Positions 45,816 through 53,489 of a stretch of 64,000 bases of DNA are shown one piece after another. This DNA comes from Chryseobacterium lathyri (GTDB lineage Bacteria; Bacteroidota; Bacteroidia; Flavobacteriales; Weeksellaceae). Where the stretch lies: contig NZ_QNFY01000010.1 in assembly GCF_003290185.1 (NCBI RefSeq), forward strand, positions 121,413-185,412, in the 5' to 3' direction. The translations under genes and the position numbers were made by a program. A model generated the notes under the pieces. The model was not told where the DNA came from, ran no database searches, and saw nothing but the letters and a program-made list of their open reading frames with translations. Numbering within the stretch: the first letter of the stretch is position 1; every line of letters begins with the position of its first letter.

Positions 45816-48359
45816 ATGTCGAAAAATTTAGTAATCGTAGAGTCCCCGGCAAAAGCAAAAACTATTCAGAAATATTTAGGGAAGGATTTCGAAGTGAAAT
45901 CGAGTTTCGGACACATCCGTGACCTTCCGAAAAAAGGTATGGGAATAGATCTTGCCACCTTCAGTCCTGATTACGAGGTTTCGGCTGACAAAAAGAAACT
46001 GGTAACAGAATTAAAGGCTGCCGTAAAGAAAGCCGAAATGGTATGGCTGGCTTCCGATGAAGACCGCGAGGGAGAAGCTATTGCATGGCACCTGGCGGAC
46101 GAATTGAAACTGAAACCCGAAAACAGAAAAAGAATTGTTTTCCACGAGATTACTAAAAATGCCATTCTAAAAGCCATTGAAAATCCCAGAGATATTGATC
46201 AGAATCTTGTGAATGCCCAGCAGGCAAGAAGAGTTTTGGACAGGATCGTAGGTTTTGAAATGTCTCCGGTTCTCTGGAAAAAAGTAAAACCAGGTCTTTC
46301 TGCAGGAAGAGTACAGTCTGTGGCTGTAAGATTAATTGTAGAAAGAGAAAAAGAGATCCGTGAGTTTGTTCCGAAAGCAAGCTTCAAGCTGGATGCAATT
46401 TTCTTAAATAAAGCTGAGCAGGAAATTGCTGCAAAGCTTAAAAAAGACTTCGAAAAAGAAGAAGACGCAGAAAAATTCCTTGAAAAAGCAAAAACTACAG
46501 AATTTAAAGTCCTGAATGTTGAAACAAAACCGGGAACACGTTCTGCATCTGCACCATTTACCACTTCTACTCTGCAGCAGGAAGCCTCTTCAAGATTAGG
46601 ATATAACGTAACCAATACCATGCGTCTTGCACAAAGGCTATATGAAGAAGGGTACATTACCTATATGAGAACCGACTCCGTGAACCTTTCCCAGGAAGCG
46701 ATCGAAGGCGCAAAAAAGCAGATCACTTCAGAATATGGAGCTGAATATTCTTCACCAAGAAACTATACTACAAAATCGGCCTCTGCACAGGAAGCTCACG
46801 AGGCGATCCGTCCGACTGACTTTGCGGTGAAAAGTATCGGTGATGCCCAATTGAACAGATTATACCAATTAATATACAGAAGAACACTGGCTTCCCAAAT
46901 GGCAAACGCTAAAATTGAGAAGACTGTGATTGAAATAGGAAACGCATCACTGCCCCAGCATTTTGAAGCACAGGGGGAGGTGATTATTTTTGACGGTTTC
47001 CTGAAAGCTTACGGAATTGTAAAGACAGAAGACGATGATGAGGAAAACAATGAAAAACTGCTTCCTAAAGTAAATGTAGGGGAAGTTTTAAGTTATAAAA
47101 AAATAACCGCTTCAGAAAAGTTCACAAGACCAAGTGCAAGATATACGGAAGCCGGATTGGTGAAAAAGCTGGAAGAATTAGGAATTGGACGTCCGTCTAC
47201 TTATGCGCCGACGATCCAGACCATTCAGAACAGAGAATATGTAGACAAAAGAGAGATAGATCCTCAAACCCGTGAAGTGGTTAAGATGTCTCTTACAAAA
47301 GATAAGATCAAAAAAGAAGTTCTTGAAGAAAAATTCGGGGGCGACAAAAATAAATTTGTACCTACAGATATTGGTGAGGTTGTTAATGATTTCCTGACAG
47401 ATAATTTCAAAGAAATCCTGGACTATGGCTTCACGGCAAGAGTAGAAGAAAGCTTTGACGAAATCGCTAACGGAGATCAGAAGTGGAAAGAAATGATGAC
47501 CAATTTCTATTCAAAATTCCACCCGAGAATTGAAGATGTAGAAGAAAATGCAGACAGAGCGAATGGCGACAGGCTTCTTGGAGTAGATCCTAAGACCGGT
47601 AAAAATGTTCATGCAAGAATCGGAAGATTCGGAGCGATGATTCAGATCGGTGAAACGGAAGATGAAGAAAAGCCAATCTTCGCTTCACTAATGACGGGAC
47701 AGAATATTGCAACCATCTCTTTAGCTGAGGCACTGGAGCTTTTCAAACTGCCATTCGAACTTAATGAATTTGAGGGTCAGGCAGTTTCTGTAGGAGTAGG
47801 AAGATTTGGACCTTATGTGAAGTGGGGAGAGACATTTATCAGCATTCCGAAAGGTGAAGATCCTCTTTCTGTAAGCCAGGCGCGTGCAGAAGAGATCATC
47901 AACGAAAAGAAAAAAGCTGATGCGCCAATTGCTACTTATAAAGGAGATCCGGTAACTAAAGGAACAGGAAGATTCGGACCGTTCATCAAATACAAAGATA
48001 TTTTTGTGAATGTTCCTAAGAAATATAACTTCGATAATCTTTCACAGAGTGACATCAATGAGTTAATTGATGCCAAGCTGGAAAAAGAAGCCAACCGATA
48101 CATCCAGCAATGGGAAAAAGAAAAAATTTCTATTGAAAACGGAAGATGGGGGCCATTCGTTAAATTCGGGAAAGCCATGTTCAAGATTCCTAAGAAAAAA
48201 GATGACACAAAATATGAGGCTGAAGAGCTGAAGGATGTATCTCTGGATGAGGTGAAAAAATGGATCACAGACCAGGATAAAAATGCCTTTGCAGAGAAAA
48301 AGAAGCCGGCAGCTAAGAAAACAACTGCAGTAAAAAAGACAGCAGCTAAGAAGAAGTAA
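45816..48359 (+). CDS. topA: DNA topoisomerase I
   Basis: An 847-residue type IA topoisomerase that relaxes negative supercoils. It has the Toprim start NLVIVESPAKAKTI (4-17) and the acidic SDEDREGEA, and the catalytic Tyr283 in YITYMRTDS. The strand-passage core contains RPSTYAPTI. The C-terminus carries several repeats of the G(V/T)GRFGP(Y/F)(V/I)K type instead of four-Cys zinc ribbons, then a basic Lys/Ala tail that ends the protein. This repeat-type C-terminus is usual in Bacteroidetes. The gene is single, with its own promoter and terminator. Confidence 0.97.
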   Translation: MSKNLVIVESPAKAKTIQKYLGKDFEVKSSFGHIRDLPKKGMGIDLATFSPDYEVSADKKKLVTELKAAVKKAEMVWLASDEDREGEAIAWHLADELKLKPENRKRIVFHEITKNAILKAIENPRDIDQNLVNAQQARRVLDRIVGFEMSPVLWKKVKPGLSAGRVQSVAVRLIVEREKEIREFVPKASFKLDAIFLNKAEQEIAAKLKKDFEKEEDAEKFLEKAKTTEFKVLNVETKPGTRSASAPFTTSTLQQEASSRLGYNVTNTMRLAQRLYEEGYITYMRTDSVNLSQEAIEGAKKQITSEYGAEYSSPRNYTTKSASAQEAHEAIRPTDFAVKSIGDAQLNRLYQLIYRRTLASQMANAKIEKTVIEIGNASLPQHFEAQGEVIIFDGFLKAYGIVKTEDDDEENNEKLLPKVNVGEVLSYKKITASEKFTRPSARYTEAGLVKKLEELGIGRPSTYAPTIQTIQNREYVDKREIDPQTREVVKMSLTKDKIKKEVLEEKFGGDKNKFVPTDIGEVVNDFLTDNFKEILDYGFTARVEESFDEIANGDQKWKEMMTNFYSKFHPRIEDVEENADRANGDRLLGVDPKTGKNVHARIGRFGAMIQIGETEDEEKPIFASLMTGQNIATISLAEALELFKLPFELNEFEGQAVSVGVGRFGPYVKWGETFISIPKGEDPLSVSQARAEEIINEKKKADAPIATYKGDPVTKGTGRFGPFIKYKDIFVNVPKKYNFDNLSQSDINELIDAKLEKEANRYIQQWEKEKISIENGRWGPFVKFGKAMFKIPKKKDDTKYEAEELKDVSLDEVKKWITDQDKNAFAEKKKPAAKKTTAVKKTAAKKK

Positions 48360-48377
48360 TATTAAAATAAGTATACA

Positions 48378-48411
48378 AAGCCGTTAACAATATGTGTTGA
48401 CGGCTTTTTTT
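48378..48411 (+). terminator. terminator after topA
   Basis: A 12-pair stem AAGCCGTTAACA with TGTTGACGGCTT (one T-G pair), loop about 5 bases, then a T-run. It starts about 20 bases after the topA stop. Confidence 0.9.
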
Positions 48412-48457
48412 ATTAACAAAAGTTGCCACAGCATATGAACTTGCTCTGGTTTTTTTG

Positions 48458-48465
48458 TATGTTTG
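48458..48465 (+). promoter_or_regulatory. -7 element for the arginase-fold gene
   Basis: TATGTTTG matches TAnnTTTG, 53 bases before the ATG at 48519. A TTG at 48441-48443 is a weak, closely spaced -33 candidate. Confidence 0.55.
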
Positions 48466-48518
48466 TTCAGGAAAGCAATTAGTCAATTAACCCATTCCCA
48501 AGTTTTCAGATTAAAAAT

Positions 48519-49586
48519 ATGGATTTTGAAGATTTTATCATTTCACCAAGAAATTTCAAAACAGAAAGCTGGCAGATCGGCAGCAGAATTACAAAAGATA
48601 TAAAAGAAGACAGCATTGTTCTTCTCTTTGTTTCAGATTACAGAGGAGCGGGCGGTGATGCAGAGGTACAGGACTTTACAGCGGTAAGAAAAGAGTTTTA
48701 TAAACTTTCGCAGCTGGATTTTGAGGTTCCTGTCGTGGATCTTGGAGATCTGGTTTCCGGAAAAACGGTTCAGGATTCCCATTATATCTTGCAGGAGGTT
48801 TTGTCGGCATGTCATTACAAAAGAGCCCTTCCGGTGATTATCGGCGGATCCAATGATTTTGCTTTCTCACTCTTTTCGACATTGAATTTTCACAAGAAAA
48901 ACATAAACTACACCCAAATCAGCAATATTATTTCTCTACAACAAGGGGAAACAATTAATGAGCATACTTTTTTAGGAAAAATTTTAGGTTCCAAGAATTT
49001 CTCCATCAAAAACTATCATCATCTGGGGTATCAGAAGCATCTGAACGAAGCAGATTCAGTAAGACTGATCAAAGACGTTGAGTTTGATATCATCCGCCTT
49101 GCTGAAATGATGAATTCCACCGAAAAAACTGAGCCTTTCTTCAGGAAAACCGATTTGGTAACCTTAAACTGCGATGCTGTTGAAAGCTTCAGCGAACCGT
49201 TTTCCATGAACCCTCAGGTAAACGGGTTGAACCGAAGAGAGATCTGTGCCTACATGAAAGAAATAGGTTTGAGTGAGAATTTAAAATCTGTAGGAATTTT
49301 TAATTATAATATTTATTCTGAAAATCAGCTGAACCACCAGCTCCTGGCACAGATGATCTGGTACCTGATCGAGGGAATCAATATTCAGAGGTCCCATCCC
49401 AAAGAAAGGCATTATGAACTGTTCTATGTTTTGATTGACGATAACCAATATGCTTTCAAACGGGATACTTTCAGCAATCTATGGTATTTCGGAGAAGATG
49501 AAAATATAGAAAACTGTATTCCATGTTCCAAAAAAGATTTTGAAGAAGCAAAAAGAGGAACGCTTAATCCCAGGCTGACTTTTTAA
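48519..49586 (+). CDS. arginase-fold (formimidoylglutamase-like) protein, metal ligands lost
   Basis: A 355-residue protein of the ureohydrolase fold, typically annotated as formimidoylglutamase in this phylum. The three metal-binding blocks can be placed but are changed. GGDHS reads GGSNDF. The DxHxD block is not recognisable (LQQGETINEHTF stands there). The DxDxxDP block reads NCDAVESF. So the two-manganese site is probably absent, and the enzyme is likely inactive as a hydrolase or has another role. It sits upstream of an SGNH hydrolase and after topA, not with histidine-degradation genes. The fold call is fairly firm; the function is open. Confidence 0.75.
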   Translation: MDFEDFIISPRNFKTESWQIGSRITKDIKEDSIVLLFVSDYRGAGGDAEVQDFTAVRKEFYKLSQLDFEVPVVDLGDLVSGKTVQDSHYILQEVLSACHYKRALPVIIGGSNDFAFSLFSTLNFHKKNINYTQISNIISLQQGETINEHTFLGKILGSKNFSIKNYHHLGYQKHLNEADSVRLIKDVEFDIIRLAEMMNSTEKTEPFFRKTDLVTLNCDAVESFSEPFSMNPQVNGLNRREICAYMKEIGLSENLKSVGIFNYNIYSENQLNHQLLAQMIWYLIEGINIQRSHPKERHYELFYVLIDDNQYAFKRDTFSNLWYFGEDENIENCIPCSKKDFEEAKRGTLNPRLTF

Positions 49587-49597
49587 GTATACACAAG

Positions 49598-50374
49598 ATG
49601 AAAAAAAAATTAGTAGCAAGCATTGTTCTGTTAACCGGACTCGTCAGTTTCATTTATTTTTGGAATAAATATGCTTATGCGGGTGAAGAAAACTATTTTT
49701 CTTCCAATACAAAACCGGAAAACGGACTTCAGATCGGCGTTATTGGAGATAGTTGGGTGGTAAGGCAAAACCTGGATTCACTTTTACAGAAAAAGCTTTT
49801 GGATCAAGGAATCCATTCAGAGATTTATTCATCGGGAAATCCGGGTGCCAAAACCAAACGAATCTATGAGAACCTTTTTAAAGAAGAGAGTGAAGAGTTT
49901 TCTTCTAAAAAAGTGATTGAGAAAAAGCCTGATTACTGTATCATAATTGCCGGAGTTAATGATGCGGCAACATATGTAGGGCCGGATTTTTATACCCATC
50001 ACATGTTGATGATTATTACAACACTCCTGCATTATAATATCAAGCCGGTTGTTGTTTCCCTTCCGGAATTTGGAGCCGAAGAAAATTTTAAAAATAAAAA
50101 TATACTAAGCAGCCTCAGTAACAGAAGTGCTGAATTGGTTTTAAATGGGGGCGACCAATTTAAAATCCCGGATTACAGGAATGCTTTGCTGACAGAATTA
50201 AAGCATGACGGGCTGGATAAAAAAGTGGCCATTTTGAATTTTGATGAAGTAAGCTCTGATTATGATAAAGACAGAAGTCTGTATGCAGATCCGCTCCATT
50301 TAAATAAGCAGGGTTACCAAAAATTCAGTGAATTTTTAGCAAAAGGAATTATTAATTTAGAAAACATAAAATGA
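49598..50374 (+). CDS. SGNH/GDSL-type hydrolase, membrane-anchored
   Basis: A 258-residue protein with one N-terminal hydrophobic segment (about 5-22) acting as anchor or signal. The SGNH blocks are clear: GDSW with Ser52 (block I), AGVNDA with Asn (block III) and DPLHLNKQGY with the Asp/His pair (block V). It is probably an esterase acting on acetylated glycans in the periplasm. Its stop overlaps the start of a glycosyltransferase (ATGA), which supports a role in polysaccharide modification. Confidence 0.85.
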   Translation: MKKKLVASIVLLTGLVSFIYFWNKYAYAGEENYFSSNTKPENGLQIGVIGDSWVVRQNLDSLLQKKLLDQGIHSEIYSSGNPGAKTKRIYENLFKEESEEFSSKKVIEKKPDYCIIIAGVNDAATYVGPDFYTHHMLMIITTLLHYNIKPVVVSLPEFGAEENFKNKNILSSLSNRSAELVLNGGDQFKIPDYRNALLTELKHDGLDKKVAILNFDEVSSDYDKDRSLYADPLHLNKQGYQKFSEFLAKGIINLENIK

Positions 50375-51357
50375 AGGTTTCAATTATAGTTCCCGTATAT
50401 AATGTAGAGAATTATCTGGCAAAATGCCTGGATTCCCTCGTTAGTCAGACTCTGCAGGATATTGAGATTCTGGTCATTAATGATGGCAGCAAAGACCACT
50501 CAGGACTTGTCATTGATGAATACGCACGAAAATTCCCGGATAAAATAAAAGCTTTCGCCAAAGAGAACGGAGGCCTGAGTGATGCCAGAAACTTTGGTAT
50601 TGAAAGGGCTTCGGGAGAATATATAGGTTTTGTAGACAGTGACGATTATGTCATGGAAACGATGTTTGAAGAAATGCAGCAGCTGGCAGAAAAACATCAG
50701 GCTAAAATGGTCATCTGCAATATTCAGAAAGTAGATCAGGACGGAAAAGTGACTCAGAAACTCACTCAGATTCCTAATATGTCTGAAAAAATAGAGCTTG
50801 AAGATCATTTTTCTGTTTTTTCAGACCTCAGTTATTTTGCCTGTAACAAGCTGTTTAAAAAAGAGCTGTTTGATCATAAAAGATTTAAAAAAGGAATCCA
50901 TTTTGAAGATATTCAGCTGATACCGCAGCTGCTTCTGGAGTGCAAAACTTTGACGCAGACACAGAATTTTCATTATCAGTATCTGGAGCGGACAGATTCT
51001 ATTACAAAAACCCACACAGAAAAAGGGCTTGATATCCTGAAAGCCGTAAGAGAGGTGGAACAGGTATTTGAAGGATCCGGATATTCCCACAAAAGAAAAG
51101 AGCTTAAAAACTTCCAGATTTTTGAAGGGGTATATTCTTTTTTAGCTTATCTCGCTTTTGTAAAAGACAATGAAACATTTTATAAAATGGATGCTGAACT
51201 GGCGATTTTTATGAATGAAAGGAAAATAAAAATTCGAGATATATTAAACTATAATCGTTTTGGTAAGAATTATCTTTTATCTTTGCCGTTGAAAAAAAAG
51301 ATATTTTATCTGTTGTTTTTTGCAGGACAAAAGAAGCTGATAAGAAAATTGTTATAA
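50371..51357 (+). CDS. family 2 glycosyltransferase
   Basis: A 328-residue GT-A enzyme. IIVPVYNVENYL starts the domain, INDGS follows at about 35, and the metal-binding DSDD is at about 90-93, with an FEDIQLIP acceptor-side block. A basic C-terminal part has a hydrophobic end suggesting membrane contact. It adds one sugar from a nucleotide sugar to a lipid-linked or surface glycan. Coupled to the SGNH hydrolase by ATGA overlap. The acceptor cannot be told. Confidence 0.9.
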   Translation: MKVSIIVPVYNVENYLAKCLDSLVSQTLQDIEILVINDGSKDHSGLVIDEYARKFPDKIKAFAKENGGLSDARNFGIERASGEYIGFVDSDDYVMETMFEEMQQLAEKHQAKMVICNIQKVDQDGKVTQKLTQIPNMSEKIELEDHFSVFSDLSYFACNKLFKKELFDHKRFKKGIHFEDIQLIPQLLLECKTLTQTQNFHYQYLERTDSITKTHTEKGLDILKAVREVEQVFEGSGYSHKRKELKNFQIFEGVYSFLAYLAFVKDNETFYKMDAELAIFMNERKIKIRDILNYNRFGKNYLLSLPLKKKIFYLLFFAGQKKLIRKLL

Positions 51358-51473
51358 CACAAATGATAAGTACAATTATTTTGGTCATTACATAAAACAT
51401 TGAAAGGTAACTCTTTATGGGGTTTTTTTAGTAAGTTTTATTAAGATATTGATGATGTGCTTGATAAAAAAAA

Positions 51474-52601
51474 ATGAAGAATTTTGAATTGTTCTTAAGC
51501 GAATCAGGAATTTCTATTTTTTACGTGAAAATAGGGTTAGGTTTTCTATTCTCTTTTTTAATTACCTTTTTCTCTATTCCCACCATCATTAAGATTTCCA
51601 GAAGAAAGAATCTTATGGATGAGCCAGGCATAAGAAGTTCCCATCTCAGAAAAATTCCCAATCTTGGCGGGATAGCTATTTTTTATTCAATAGGAATCTG
51701 CGCATCCATCTTTGCGTATGAGCTTTTTGATCTGTACAAATTTTTGTTTGCCTCATTAATTATCCTTCTGTACATAGGAGTAATGGATGATATTGTTGTA
51801 ATGAGAGCCTATAAGAAGCTTGTTGCCCAGATTATGGTGTCTGCATTAGCTGTAATAGGATCCGATATCAGAATCAGAAGCCTGTTCGGAATATTTGGAA
51901 TCTATGAATTGAGCTATTTCATAAGTGTATTGTTCAGTATCGTTACTTTTATTATTCTCATCAATGCTTTCAATCTTATTGACGGAATAGACGGGCTTGC
52001 CGGAGGATATTCTGTGATCTGCAGTGCTCTTTTCGGAATAAGCTACTACAGGTTAGGAGAATATAATTTTCCTTTGGTGGTTTTATCAGTTATAATTATA
52101 GGTACCGTACTGGCATTTTTATATTATAATTTATCTAATTACAGGACCAATAAAATATTTATGGGAGATACGGGATCCATGCTTCTGGGTTTCCTTCTGG
52201 CATTTACTTCGATCTGTTTTATTGATATTTTCATAGACAGAGAACTTCCCAATGTGCCAAGATATCATCTGCAGTCTGCACCGGCAGTGGCGGTTGCTAT
52301 TCTTATTCTGCCGATTGTGGATACCCTAAATGTAATTATTGTAAGACTCTGCAATAAAAAATCTCCTTTCGATGCAGATAAAAACCACATTCATCACAAA
52401 CTGCTTAAATTAGACCTTACCCATAGACGTTCCACATTTTATATTATTGTTTACTATTTGATGATTGTAGCTGTAGCTTATTACTTAAGACACATCAATA
52501 TAAATTTCCTTTTACTTATCATTATTTTATTAGGCTTTTTTGGAGCTTATCTTCCAGATCTTATCTATCATTTACGAAATAATAAGAAAATAAGAATTTA
52601 A
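51474..52601 (+). CDS. WecA/MraY-family sugar-1-phosphate transferase
   Basis: A 375-residue polytopic enzyme with about ten membrane segments. The family's catalytic loops are present: DDI near 105, NLIDGIDGLAGG, FMGDTGSMLLG and KNHIHHKLL (His-rich loop). It transfers a sugar phosphate from UDP-sugar to undecaprenyl phosphate, the first step of many surface glycans. The HIHHKLL loop is typical of WecA rather than MraY. It precedes the Wza/Wzc-like genes after a 28-base gap with its own promoter element, so it is probably the initiating enzyme of that system. Confidence 0.93.
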   Translation: MKNFELFLSESGISIFYVKIGLGFLFSFLITFFSIPTIIKISRRKNLMDEPGIRSSHLRKIPNLGGIAIFYSIGICASIFAYELFDLYKFLFASLIILLYIGVMDDIVVMRAYKKLVAQIMVSALAVIGSDIRIRSLFGIFGIYELSYFISVLFSIVTFIILINAFNLIDGIDGLAGGYSVICSALFGISYYRLGEYNFPLVVLSVIIIGTVLAFLYYNLSNYRTNKIFMGDTGSMLLGFLLAFTSICFIDIFIDRELPNVPRYHLQSAPAVAVAILILPIVDTLNVIIVRLCNKKSPFDADKNHIHHKLLKLDLTHRRSTFYIIVYYLMIVAVAYYLRHININFLLLIIILLGFFGAYLPDLIYHLRNNKKIRI

Positions 52602-52605
52602 TTTT

Positions 52606-52613
52606 TACTTTTG
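52606..52613 (+). promoter_or_regulatory. -7 element for the wza/wzc-like genes
   Basis: TACTTTTG matches TAnnTTTG and lies in the 28-base gap, 17 bases before the ATG at 52630. The leader would be only about 10 bases. Confidence 0.65.
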
Positions 52614-52629
52614 CAAATAACATCCCAAT

Positions 52630-53487
52630 ATGATGAAGAACTTGAAATATTTATTTTTATTATTACCCTTTTTGATTACATCCTGCATCACCAAAAAAGA
52701 TGTAAGGTATATGCAGCCCAGCGAGAGTCTTGTAATCAATGAAGAAGGACTTATTCCCTACAATATTCCTACTTACAGAATTACAAAGAATGACATTCTT
52801 AATCTCAATATTGTAACCACTCCCAAGGGAGATGCTGCACAATTTTATTCATCCCTGAATTCTTCCGGAGGAGCAGGAGGCATCAATAATTCTGCATTAG
52901 TAGGTGTTGGAGGCGTTGGGGGCTCTGGTGTTGGCGGAAATGTGAACTTTTACTTTAACGGTCTGAAAGTGGATTCTAAAGGAGATATCAATGTTTTCGG
53001 AATAGGATATGTGAAAGCAGAAGGAAGAACATTGGAAGATATTACCCAGGAGCTTCAGGAAAAAGTAAATGAAAACTTTCAGGAAGGAAAATCTGAAGTA
53101 AGACTGAACACAAACGGAATCACGTATTATATTTTGGGAGACGTAGAAACGACAGGTCTTTCCGGAGAAAAAGTAGCACACAAAAATACGCTGACTATTA
53201 CAGAAGCTTTAGCTATTAATGGAGGCTTGAACAGAACGATTGACCGTACAAATATTGTTATTCACAGAAAATTGCCGGAAGGAATAAAAGTGGCAAAAAT
53301 AGACCTTACCCGTGAAGATATTATGAATTCCCCGTACTATTACGTACAGAACGGTGATGAGATCTATCTGAATACAAGAGGAAAAAGCTTGAACGGATTT
53401 GGTAAAGATCCTGTACAGACTTTAACAACTGGGGTATCGGTGATTACTACAGCATTATCAATTTATCTGCTTCTTAAAAACCTTTAA
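52630..53487 (+). CDS. Wza-like polysaccharide export lipoprotein
   Basis: A 285-residue outer-membrane polysaccharide export protein. The signal ends at ITSC, a lipobox (Cys19 or 20 depending on which of the two adjacent ATGs is used). It has the poly_export start block YRITKNDILNLNIV, then a Gly/Ser/Val-rich insert (about 77-103), and two SLBB-like segments with YILGDVETTG and the closing GDEIYLN. A hydrophobic C-terminal segment follows. It forms the outer-membrane channel or its base for the polysaccharide. It precedes the Wzc-like gene by 2 bases. Confidence 0.9.
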   Translation: MMKNLKYLFLLLPFLITSCITKKDVRYMQPSESLVINEEGLIPYNIPTYRITKNDILNLNIVTTPKGDAAQFYSSLNSSGGAGGINNSALVGVGGVGGSGVGGNVNFYFNGLKVDSKGDINVFGIGYVKAEGRTLEDITQELQEKVNENFQEGKSEVRLNTNGITYYILGDVETTGLSGEKVAHKNTLTITEALAINGGLNRTIDRTNIVIHRKLPEGIKVAKIDLTREDIMNSPYYYVQNGDEIYLNTRGKSLNGFGKDPVQTLTTGVSVITTALSIYLLLKNL

Positions 53488-53489
53488 CC

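Noticed and set aside
46199..46657. 152-codon reverse open frame inside topA
   Set aside because: Antisense to conserved topoisomerase sequence with Ser/Phe-rich low-information composition; a shadow frame.
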